Below are positions 42,268 through 50,130 of a stretch of 64,000 nucleotides of DNA, piece after piece. The stretch is from NCBI GenBank assembly GCA_964476375.1, contig CAYYZW010000053.1:1-64000 (forward strand). The letters are read 5' to 3'. This DNA comes from SAT2750 sp964476375 (GTDB lineage: Bacteria > Planctomycetota > Planctomycetia > Pirellulales > Pirellulaceae). The first letter of the stretch is position 1, and each line of letters starts with the position of its first letter. Under the pieces are notes generated by a model. The model ran no database searches. It was given only the letters and a program-made list of their open reading frames with translations, and was not told the origin of the DNA. The position numbers were made by a program, and so were the translations under genes.

Positions 42268-43827
42268 ATGATCAACCAGTTTTTTTCCACCTCCCGTTTT
42301 ACCACCTCGAGCAGTCTCTGGCTTGCGACGGTGGCTCTTGTGCTTGCCAGTATCCCGGCCTCTTTGGCCCAGGCCCAGCCAGCTCCCGAGGCAGCGTTTG
42401 CACAGGTCCCGACCGCCGAGGTCTATATCCAGAATGAGAATAATCGGCTCCGCAGGGATGCAGCGGAAATTTCAGAGATGTGGGAGGGGATGACGGCACT
42501 GGATGAAGAGAAGTTTGATGCGTACTTTACCTACTATGTCTTTGCTCGCATGACCCAGCTCGACAAGCTTGCACAGCTTGAGGCGATGCGGGTGCAATTC
42601 TTGAACCAGTATCTCTTGAAGAAGCTGGGGACCATTAATCAGAACGAGAAAGAGGTCGCCAAAGTTGCCTATGATCACCTGGTTGCCCTGACCCTGGACA
42701 CCATGCAGAAGATCGTGAATGGCAATTTTCATCCTGCTGTTCGTTACAATGCCCTGCTGGTGATTGGGCGTTTGGATGGCTCCAGGCCGGTGATTCCCCT
42801 GACTGTTCCACAACCTTCCTCTGCTGCCCTGGAATTCATGGTGGGCCAGCTTGGGGAAGCGGGCCAGAACGATGCCCTGCGGCTGGCAGCATGGATTGGC
42901 ATCCTCCGTCACGTTTCGCTCGATCGGCATAACGGGTTGATTGACAATACTGCCAAAGAAAGGATCCGGGCACATGGGGTCCAGCTCCTCGGGCAGCGAG
43001 AGCCCCCGGCAGGGCGGAACCTGGAAGGGCATGTATGGCTTCAGCGGCGAGCGATTGAAGTGCTTGGGGTTCTGGGAGCCGATCCGAATAAACAGGGCCT
43101 GAATGCGATTGCTCCTTACATTCAAGACGAGACGTCGTTCATGTCCCTGCGGCTTACCGCTGCTCGTTCCCTGAAATACTACTGTGAAGATAATCAAACA
43201 GAGATACCGACCGTTTCCGCAGCCCATTCACTCGGGGTCCTGGCCGTCCAGGCCTGTCAAAACGAGATTGCCCGCGTGGAGGCAGCAAAGAAGAGAAAGA
43301 ATGACGGCCAGAATTATGGGAATGAAGGCGGTGGGATGGAAGCTGGGATGGAAGGCATGATGGAAGGCATGATGGAGGAGGGAGGTGGGATGGCATCAAT
43401 GTTTGAGGGTGGCGGAGGCAAGACTGCCAGCAAGGTTCCCGAGCTCAAGCCCGCCGAAGCGAGTCGCGTGCAGTTAACTCGCAGACGGCTGAAGTACCAG
43501 CTCTTCCATGTTCAGCAGGGACTTGGTACCGAAGGCCCCAAGTCAGACGGTCTGCTGGCTGCCTCCGATGTCCAGGCAAAGGTCGAGGTGCAGGAGGTGC
43601 TGAGGCTTGTCAATGAAATCATGAATATGGATGAGCTCAAAGAGCCGGAACTCCACAAGACAGGGACGGAAAAGGGCAAGCCACGAGAGACGGTCAAGCT
43701 GGAGGACATCATCAAGAACGTCCGCAGGAAGGCGCGCGATCTTGAGAAGTATGTCACAAAAGCAAGCAAGCCAGCCCAGCCTGGTGAAGCTCCTGCAGAA
43801 CCGGCCGATGCCCCCGGCAGTGACTAG
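42268..43827 (+). CDS. Secreted HEAT-like helical protein with Met/Gly-rich segment
   Basis: A 519-residue exported protein. A long signal peptide (cut near LAQAQ) is followed by a mainly helical domain with repeat-like units such as LRLAAWIGILRHVSL and LRLTAARSLKYYC, resembling HEAT or armadillo repeats. Around residues 350-385 comes a low-complexity insert with MEGMMEGMMEE and GGGMASMFEGGGGK. The C-terminus is charged and ends in a Pro/Ala/Glu tail. I do not recognise a function; similar proteins seem planctomycete-specific. ATG 42268 has AGGA 7 nt upstream, better than 42262. It overlaps the next gene on the other strand by 4 bases. Confidence 0.8.
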   Translation: MINQFFSTSRFTTSSSLWLATVALVLASIPASLAQAQPAPEAAFAQVPTAEVYIQNENNRLRRDAAEISEMWEGMTALDEEKFDAYFTYYVFARMTQLDKLAQLEAMRVQFLNQYLLKKLGTINQNEKEVAKVAYDHLVALTLDTMQKIVNGNFHPAVRYNALLVIGRLDGSRPVIPLTVPQPSSAALEFMVGQLGEAGQNDALRLAAWIGILRHVSLDRHNGLIDNTAKERIRAHGVQLLGQREPPAGRNLEGHVWLQRRAIEVLGVLGADPNKQGLNAIAPYIQDETSFMSLRLTAARSLKYYCEDNQTEIPTVSAAHSLGVLAVQACQNEIARVEAAKKRKNDGQNYGNEGGGMEAGMEGMMEGMMEEGGGMASMFEGGGGKTASKVPELKPAEASRVQLTRRRLKYQLFHVQQGLGTEGPKSDGLLAASDVQAKVEVQEVLRLVNEIMNMDELKEPELHKTGTEKGKPRETVKLEDIIKNVRRKARDLEKYVTKASKPAQPGEAPAEPADAPGSD

Positions 43828-44462
43828 GAACCGCTGGTTACCAGTTTCTTCAATCGGTTTCTCTCCATGGCAGCAGCCACCAGGGCCCAGCTTCCAAACA
43901 GCCCTGTGGTGAAACAGAGGTCACCGGCCAGCGTGTAACGGAAAAATGGCAATGCCTGTCCGTAACAGTGCACAAGGCCCTGGATGCTGGCATCATAAAA
44001 GGCCATCGGGGATGCTCCACTGATCGACTGCACCCAGACTGCCAGGTTGGTCACCAGGAAAAAGGTGACCGAGGCTCCCACGCTGATACCCATCAGGCCA
44101 CTTCCACGTGCCCACCTCGAACGTTGTTTCTCGACCAGGAGTGTCCGCATCACCGGGCGGAGCAGGACGGGAGCTGCCAGCATGGTGTAGACCACGATCA
44201 TCATCCCGAACTCGTATCCACCAAGCACCTGGTCACTGATCACCATCACGGCCAGCGGCGCCGCCATTGCCAGCGAGGCTCGTTGCATCAGGAATCCGGC
44301 GAACAGGGCGATGCCCATGACCGGCGCAAAGTTCGGGATATCACGCAGCAGAAGGCGGGCAGCCACTCCCAGTGTGACCAGTACCACCAGGCTACAGAGA
44401 TCCTGTCGGGTGCTTGCCAGCGTCCATGTGGATCTGGTTTCAGATTGTGTGGGATGATTCAT
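43824..44462 (-). CDS. DUF6580-like multipass membrane protein (ECF S-component-like)
   Basis: A 212-residue protein with five or six membrane helices. The motif DIPNFAPVMGIALFAGFLM and VMVISDQVLGGYEFG are the pattern I associate with DUF6580, a group resembling vitamin-binding S components of ECF transporters. AGGA lies 8 nt before ATG 44462. It lies 60 bases downstream of the DUF4430 gene on the same strand, so the two probably share a transcript. No ECF ATPase or T component is in the window. Vitamin uptake is inferred from family resemblance and the neighbour. Confidence 0.7.
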   Translation of the reverse strand: MNHPTQSETRSTWTLASTRQDLCSLVVLVTLGVAARLLLRDIPNFAPVMGIALFAGFLMQRASLAMAAPLAVMVISDQVLGGYEFGMMIVVYTMLAAPVLLRPVMRTLLVEKQRSRWARGSGLMGISVGASVTFFLVTNLAVWVQSISGASPMAFYDASIQGLVHCYGQALPFFRYTLAGDLCFTTGLFGSWALVAAAMERNRLKKLVTSGS

Positions 44463-44522
44463 GCTGGATTCCTGACGGGTTTGTCGCAGGCTACGAAGGG
44501 CACGTAATGAGTGTTGGCAATT

Positions 44523-44918
44523 CTACTTGTATTCTCCGAACTCCCACAAGATAACGTCCCCTGCATTCACGCGTGTGACAGCAAAGCTCTGCCCGGCAAG
44601 TTTCTTGTTGATTCGGAAGATCCAGTTGTCTCCCTTCCCCTCGTTTGGGATGTCATCGATCTGGTAGAGAAATGCTCGCCCTGCTGAGCCGCGGTACTTG
44701 AACCGGATGCCACGTGGATGTTTTCGGGCAGCCTCCAGGACCTCCAGCACGGTCATCCCGGGTTTCCAGGGGATCGCGGTAAAGCGTTTTTCCACCCCAT
44801 CACCATAGTTGATGGTGAGGGCAATCTTCTTTATCCCCTGGGGGGCCTGCCCGGCCACTTCGCTCACCAGTGCCGTGCAACCAAGCAGCAGGCCGAGAAT
44901 CACGTGCAGGGGAAACAA
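44523..44918 (-). CDS. DUF4430 exported protein (transcobalamin C-terminal-like domain)
   Basis: A 131-residue exported protein whose core matches DUF4430, a domain related to the C-terminal beta domain of transcobalamin and intrinsic factor. Visible features are LTINYGDGVEKRF, WKPGMTVLEVLEAARKHP, IDDIPNEGKGDNWIFRIN and NAGDVILWEFGEY. The start is set as TTG 44918: GGAG lies 8 nt upstream, a signal peptide (LHVILGLLLGC) follows at once, and a TATAAT box lies 64 bases upstream. A longer frame from ATG 45035 would begin before that promoter. LLLGC could also be a lipobox, giving a lipoprotein. Ligand unknown. Confidence 0.75.
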   Translation of the reverse strand: MFPLHVILGLLLGCTALVSEVAGQAPQGIKKIALTINYGDGVEKRFTAIPWKPGMTVLEVLEAARKHPRGIRFKYRGSAGRAFLYQIDDIPNEGKGDNWIFRINKKLAGQSFAVTRVNAGDVILWEFGEYK

Positions 44919-44981
44919 TTCACGGTCTCCGTCTTTATCACCCGGGCTGGCGGGGTGCTGAAGTTGGTATGGAAAGCTGAT

Positions 44982-44987
44982 ATTATA
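44982..44987 (-). promoter_or_regulatory. -10 box candidate for the DUF4430/DUF6580 operon
   Basis: A perfect TATAAT on the minus strand. Transcription starting about 7 bases downstream would give a leader of nearly 60 bases to the TTG start at 44918. No convincing -35 hexamer is present at 17 bases. I looked for a cobalamin-riboswitch B12 box in the leader and saw none. Confidence 0.4.
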
Positions 44988-45059
44988 CCGGACGTGGGTT
45001 GTACCAGGGGATGGCCTGCGGGTTTTCCATGGCATTCCAGGGCCTGTCTTTTGCGTAGC

Positions 45060-47216
45060 ATGATGACTGACGCACCAACAATTTTACTTTCTTTTCCCGA
45101 GCAGGACATTGCCCTGCTTACGCTGGATATGCCGGACAAGGGAGCGAATATTCTCTCTCGCTCGGTTCTTGATGAACTTGCAGCACACCTGGATGACCTG
45201 GAACAACGGGAGGGTCTTTCCGGCCTGGTCATCACCTCTGCCAAGCCAGGTATCTTTATTGCCGGCGCCGATGTCCGTGAGTTTGTCGCCTCCCTGGACA
45301 AGGACCGGGAGGTGATCGTGGAGTCCAGCCGCCGTGGCCAGAAGTTGTTTTCCAGGCTTTCCCAGGCGGGTTTTGTCACGGTGGCCGCCATCGAGGGTGT
45401 TTGCCTGGGGGGAGGTGCCGAGCTGGCACTCTGGTGTGACCGTCGGATCCTGGCAGGGAGTGAACGTACGGAGATCGGCCAGCCTGAGGTCAAGCTGGGT
45501 ATCCTGCCGGGATGGGGTGGAACCTCTCGTATCCCGCGGATTGTGGGGCTTGGCAATGCCGTGGAAATTGTTACCGGGGGCGAGTCCCTGGACCCCGCCT
45601 CCGCCCTGCAGATGCAGCTGGTGGATGAAGTGACAGAACCAGAACGCCTGCTGGAAGCGTCGATTGGCATGGTTCGGGAAGAGCAGCGAACAGGACGTTA
45701 TCTCCAGGACCGGGAACGATTGCGTCGTCCACTTGCAATCAACGAAACGGAATTCGGATTCCTTGGCGTGACCGCCAGTGCCTGGATACGTCAGCAGACA
45801 AAGGGCCATTACCCTGCCCCGGAAGTTGCCTTGAACCTGATGATGGAGACGGCATTCTGTGATGAAGAGACGGCCTGCCAGAAAGAAGCCGAGGCGATAA
45901 CCGCGCTCTTTGGATCCCCGGAAAATCGCTCGCTGCTGAACGTCTTTTTCCTGCAGGATCGTGTCAAGAAAGATCCAGGGGTCGAGGACCACTCGCTCTC
46001 TCCGGCAAAGATCAACTCGGTTGCCGTGGTTGGTGCCGGGATCATGGGGAGCGGTATTGGCGCGGCGAATGTCAGGCGGGGTATCCCGGTGACGATGACC
46101 GATAGCAATCCGGATGCCCTGGCGGCCGGTGGTCGCGAGATCCTTTCCGAGGCCTCTTACAACAAGCGGACAAAAGAAAAGGATATTCAAAGGGCTTTGG
46201 ATTTTGGCCCGCTGGTTGACCTGGCGACGGACCTTTCCGATTGCACGTCAGCGGACCTGGTGATCGAGGCAATTGTTGAACGTGCCGATGTCAAGCAACC
46301 CGTGCTCAAAGAGCTCGATGCAGAACTCCCCCCCCCGGCGATCCTTGCCTCCAACACGTCGACCATCCCGATTAGCCAGCTGGCATCGGAACTGGAACAT
46401 CCAGAACGTTTTTGCGGCATCCATTTTTTTAACCCGGTTCGTCGGATGAAACTGGTCGAGGTCATCCGTGGGGAAAAGACGTCTGACCAGGCAGTGGTCA
46501 CGGCCGTCTCGCATGTCAAGCGACTGGGGAAATTACCGGTGGTCGTCAACGACGGCCCGGGTTTCCTGGTTAACCGCCTGCTCCTTCCTTACATGCATGA
46601 AGCGGTGCTGCTGCTCCAGGAGGGGGCCTCGATCCGCGAGGTCGACAGGGCGGCCAGGGGATTTGGATTACCGATGGGGCCGATTGCGCTGTACGACGTG
46701 GTCGGGATTGATACGGCAGTCTATGCCGGCAAGACAATGATCGACGCATTTCCGGACCGTGCCGAGGCCTCGCCCCTGCTGGAGGCGATGGTGGAAGCAG
46801 GACGGATTGGACAGAAGTCGGGGAATGGATTCTATGCCTACCCGGACGGGAAGAGGCGGGGTGTGGAGAATCCGGAACTGGCCCCGATCCTGGACGCGCA
46901 TCGACAGCAGCAACGGTCCTTTACGTCCGAGGAGATTGTCGCCCGTCTGCTGGTACCAATGCTTGTGGAGGCGACACGGGCCCTGGCAGATGGAATTGTG
47001 CGGGACGTCCGTGATGTGGATATGGGAATGATCTTTGGAATCGGTTTTCCTCCGTTTCGCGGCGGACCACTTTTCTGGGCTGACAGCCTGGGAGCCGGGG
47101 GGCTGGCGGCGATGGTCGAGCCACTCGTCTCCCGTGGTGCTCGTTACGAAATTACTCCGCTCCTGGAGGATGTGATCCTGGGGAAAAGGACATTTTACGA
47201 TGGCCAGGGGGGATGA
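45060..47216 (+). CDS. fadJ: FadJ/FadB-like enoyl-CoA hydratase and 3-hydroxyacyl-CoA dehydrogenase
   Basis: A 718-residue bifunctional beta-oxidation enzyme. Residues 1 to about 300 are the enoyl-CoA hydratase: IAGADVREF and GVCLGGGAELALWCD with the first catalytic Glu, and IGQPEVKLGILPGWGGTSR with the second. From about 318 the dehydrogenase part begins: VAVVGAGIMGSGIGAANV binds NAD, CGIHFFNPVRRMKLVEVI has the catalytic His-Glu pair, and NDGPGFLVNRLLLPY follows. The C-terminal repeat (GIGFPPFRGGPLFWAD) is complete. ATG 45060 is preferred; the open frame from 44718 is an upstream extension. It is the first gene of a fatty-acid degradation operon. Confidence 0.93.
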   Translation: MMTDAPTILLSFPEQDIALLTLDMPDKGANILSRSVLDELAAHLDDLEQREGLSGLVITSAKPGIFIAGADVREFVASLDKDREVIVESSRRGQKLFSRLSQAGFVTVAAIEGVCLGGGAELALWCDRRILAGSERTEIGQPEVKLGILPGWGGTSRIPRIVGLGNAVEIVTGGESLDPASALQMQLVDEVTEPERLLEASIGMVREEQRTGRYLQDRERLRRPLAINETEFGFLGVTASAWIRQQTKGHYPAPEVALNLMMETAFCDEETACQKEAEAITALFGSPENRSLLNVFFLQDRVKKDPGVEDHSLSPAKINSVAVVGAGIMGSGIGAANVRRGIPVTMTDSNPDALAAGGREILSEASYNKRTKEKDIQRALDFGPLVDLATDLSDCTSADLVIEAIVERADVKQPVLKELDAELPPPAILASNTSTIPISQLASELEHPERFCGIHFFNPVRRMKLVEVIRGEKTSDQAVVTAVSHVKRLGKLPVVVNDGPGFLVNRLLLPYMHEAVLLLQEGASIREVDRAARGFGLPMGPIALYDVVGIDTAVYAGKTMIDAFPDRAEASPLLEAMVEAGRIGQKSGNGFYAYPDGKRRGVENPELAPILDAHRQQQRSFTSEEIVARLLVPMLVEATRALADGIVRDVRDVDMGMIFGIGFPPFRGGPLFWADSLGAGGLAAMVEPLVSRGARYEITPLLEDVILGKRTFYDGQGG

Positions 47217-47248
47217 CGCTGGCACCCCGGCATAAAAGGTGAATGCCA

Positions 47249-48409
47249 ATGAAACAGGCAGTGATTATCGACTGTGTGCGAACGCCGATCGGCCGGGCGC
47301 ATGCCGAGGCTGGCTACTTTCGTGATGTGCGAAGTGACGACCTGGCGGTCTCCTGTGTGAAGTCCCTGATCGAGCGAACCGGCATCGACCCGTCCGAGAT
47401 CGAGGACGTGGTCATGGGGAACAGCCAGCAGACGGCCGAGCAGGGTGTGAATGTCGCACGCATGATCGCCCTGATGGCGGGGCTTCCTGTCCAGGCCGCC
47501 GGAACAACCGTTAACCGGCTTTGTGGAAGCAGTCTCCAGGCGCTCAACCAGGCTGTTCATTCCATCCGGGCCGGGTGTGAGGATGTGCATGTTGTCGGGG
47601 GCCTGGAACACATGCACCACGTTCCGATGGACCATGGTATTGATATTAATACCCGGCTGTTCCAGCACACTTCCAGGGCAGCCCTGCTGATGGGGGTCAC
47701 GGCTGAATTCCTGGCACAGTCCCAGGGGATCTCGCGGGAGGAGCAGGATCAGTTTGCCCTGGCAAGTCACCACAAGGCGATTGCGGCCCACGAGGGAGGA
47801 TGTTTCCAGAACGAGATCGTGCCCGTGTACGGGAAGAACGCGGAGGGAGAGAGGATCCAGGTCGACCGCGACCAGTCGGTTCGCACCGACACGGACATGG
47901 AAAAACTGGCTGCTCTCAAGCCGGCTTTCATGCCGGGTACTGGTACTGTCACCGCCGGGAACAGCTCCCCGATGAACGATGGTGCTGCGGCCATGCTGGT
48001 CATGTCGGAGGAGAAAGCCAGCGAGCTTGGACTGACACCGGTTGCCCGGGTTCGGTCGACCGCCGTGGCCGGAGTAGAACCGGCAGTGATGGGAACCGGG
48101 CCGGTCCCTGCTGTGAGCAGGGCGCTGGAACGAGCCGGAGTCCAGCTGGAGGATGTTGGCCTGGTGGAGTTGAACGAGGCGTTTTCTGCCCAGTCGATTG
48201 CCTGTATCCGGATGCTTGGCCTGGATGCTGAAAAGGTCAATATTCACGGGGGAGCTATCGCCATCGGCCATCCCCTGGGTGCCAGTGGTGCCCGGATCGC
48301 GACCACACTGGTCCATGCCATGCAACGTCATGACGTGGAGCTGGGACTGGCGACTATGTGTATTGGTGTGGGGCAGGGAATTGCCACGGTGCTTGAACGA
48401 ATCGGATAA
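47249..48409 (+). CDS. fadA: Thiolase (acetyl-CoA acyltransferase)
   Basis: A 386-residue thiolase that cleaves 3-ketoacyl-CoA with CoA, the last step of the beta-oxidation cycle. NRLCGSSLQALNQA carries the acylated Cys, VELNEAFSAQ the conserved NEAF, GGAIAIGHPLGASGAR the His, and CIGVGQGIA the second Cys. All are intact. The start is ATG 47249, with AAAGG 9 nt upstream; ATG 47243 is also possible. It lies 32 bases after the fadJ-like gene, and the two probably form the trifunctional complex. Confidence 0.93.
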   Translation: MKQAVIIDCVRTPIGRAHAEAGYFRDVRSDDLAVSCVKSLIERTGIDPSEIEDVVMGNSQQTAEQGVNVARMIALMAGLPVQAAGTTVNRLCGSSLQALNQAVHSIRAGCEDVHVVGGLEHMHHVPMDHGIDINTRLFQHTSRAALLMGVTAEFLAQSQGISREEQDQFALASHHKAIAAHEGGCFQNEIVPVYGKNAEGERIQVDRDQSVRTDTDMEKLAALKPAFMPGTGTVTAGNSSPMNDGAAAMLVMSEEKASELGLTPVARVRSTAVAGVEPAVMGTGPVPAVSRALERAGVQLEDVGLVELNEAFSAQSIACIRMLGLDAEKVNIHGGAIAIGHPLGASGARIATTLVHAMQRHDVELGLATMCIGVGQGIATVLERIG

Positions 48410-48431
48410 GGAACTGTCGGGAAAATGATCG

Positions 48432-50096
48432 ATGAATGACAAAGATCCCTCGAGCATGATTGAAATGTTCCTGGCCAATGCCAGGGATGAGCCGGACCGG
48501 GTGGTCTTGAATTACAAGCTGGGAGACGAGTGGCAGGACCTGGGCTGGGGAGTGATTGCGCGGCACGCGTCCCGATACGCCACGGGCCTTCGGGGCAAGG
48601 GAGGCCAGGCCGGCGACCGGGTGATCCTGGTTTCAGAGAACCGTTACGAGTGGATCCTGGTGGACCTGGCAATCCAGCTCCTGGGAGCAATTCATGTCCC
48701 CGTTCACGCCCCTCTGACCGGGCACCAGATTGCTTACCAGGCGAATGACAGTGCGGCGGTACTGGCTATTGTTTCCGGCCAGGACCAGGCCTCGAAGCTC
48801 GAGGATGTCGAGCTTTCCGATGAGCTGGTCCTGATGAGCTTCGACACCGTTTCCACAGTTCGACAGTACGAGAGTCTCCCTGCTGCGGCTGCGGAGGTGC
48901 CAGATGAGGTGGGAGAGGCGATCATGCAGCAGCGGACAGAGGGCCCGCTGGAAACCACCTCGGTGGCCACGATTCTCTATACCTCGGGCACGACGGGAGA
49001 GCCGAAGGGAGTGATGCTCAGTCACCACAACCTGGTTTGCAACACGATCTCGTCGATGGAGAATTTTGATGCCAGCAGGGACGATATCCATCTTAATTTT
49101 CTCCCCCTGAGCCATATTTTTGCCCGCACGTGTGACTACTATGCCTGGATCGCCACAGGCAACAGGCTGGTCCTTGCCTCTTCCAGGGATACGATCATCG
49201 AGGACTGTCATGCCATGAAACCGACGCAGATGAACGGGGTCCCCTATTTCTTTGACAAGCTCCACCGGGTTCTCAAGGAGCAGGGACTGGCGGATCAGCC
49301 GGGGAGCCTGCGGAACCTGCTGGGCGGCAACATGGTGCGTTGCAATTCCGGAGGTGCTGCCCTGGCCGAGCATGTCTATGACTTTTTTACCGGCCAGGGG
49401 GTCCACCTGCTGCAGGGCTATGGACTCACGGAGACCTCCCCGGTGATCTCAATGTCCAACGAGCAGAATTCCCGTCGGGGGGCCTCGGGACGTCCACTCC
49501 AGGATGTGGAGGTTGCCATTACCGACGAGGGTGAGATTATTACTCGTGGGCCTCACGTGATGCTGGGTTACTACAAGAACGAGCAGGCAACGGCCGAGGC
49601 CATTCGAGACGGCTGGTTCCATACCGGAGACCTGGGACACCTGGACGAGGATAATTTTGTTTTCATCACCGGCCGCAAGAAAGAACTGATTGTGACCGCG
49701 GGGGGAAAGAACATCGCCCCGGTCCTGCTGGAATCACTGATGACCGAGGATTTGCTCATCGAACAGGCCGTGGTGATCGGGAGCGAACGGAAGTACCTTA
49801 CGGCCCTGGTTGTGGTGGCCCGTGCACCGCTGGAAAAATGCCTGCAGGAGCAGCAGCTGGAACTCACCTGGCCAGGGGCGCTGGAGGATGAACGCGTGGA
49901 GCAGCTTTTCCGGGAGCGAATTGACAGGCAATTACAAACCCTGTCTCCTTACGAGCAGGTCGGCAAGTTTACCCTGCTACCGGAGCCTTTTTCCCTGGAA
50001 CGGGAAGAGATGACGGCGAAGTTGAGCTTGCGCCGCGATGTTATCATGAACAACCAGGCTGCTGTGATTGAGGCAATGTACCAGGACGATTCATGA
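48432..50096 (+). CDS. Long-chain acyl-CoA synthetase (AMP-forming)
   Basis: A 554-residue adenylate-forming ligase that activates fatty acids with ATP and CoA. TILYTSGTTGEPKGVMLSH is the AMP-binding signature. LQGYGLTETSPVIS, the GWFHTGDLGHLDED hinge and GRKKELIVTAGGKNIAP complete the class pattern of FadD15/Faa-type enzymes. There is no export signal. It begins 22 bases after the thiolase and precedes the acyl-CoA dehydrogenase, giving the operon its activation step. FadD-like is the likely role; chain length preference is unknown. Confidence 0.92.
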   Translation: MNDKDPSSMIEMFLANARDEPDRVVLNYKLGDEWQDLGWGVIARHASRYATGLRGKGGQAGDRVILVSENRYEWILVDLAIQLLGAIHVPVHAPLTGHQIAYQANDSAAVLAIVSGQDQASKLEDVELSDELVLMSFDTVSTVRQYESLPAAAAEVPDEVGEAIMQQRTEGPLETTSVATILYTSGTTGEPKGVMLSHHNLVCNTISSMENFDASRDDIHLNFLPLSHIFARTCDYYAWIATGNRLVLASSRDTIIEDCHAMKPTQMNGVPYFFDKLHRVLKEQGLADQPGSLRNLLGGNMVRCNSGGAALAEHVYDFFTGQGVHLLQGYGLTETSPVISMSNEQNSRRGASGRPLQDVEVAITDEGEIITRGPHVMLGYYKNEQATAEAIRDGWFHTGDLGHLDEDNFVFITGRKKELIVTAGGKNIAPVLLESLMTEDLLIEQAVVIGSERKYLTALVVVARAPLEKCLQEQQLELTWPGALEDERVEQLFRERIDRQLQTLSPYEQVGKFTLLPEPFSLEREEMTAKLSLRRDVIMNNQAAVIEAMYQDDS

Positions 50097-50130
50097 CTTT
50101 CACCGGGGACTTCTTGGAGGATTGAGGACC

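Noticed and set aside
44919..45059. Cobalamin riboswitch before the DUF4430 gene
   Set aside because: No B12-box or the conserved core pattern could be recognised in the leader.
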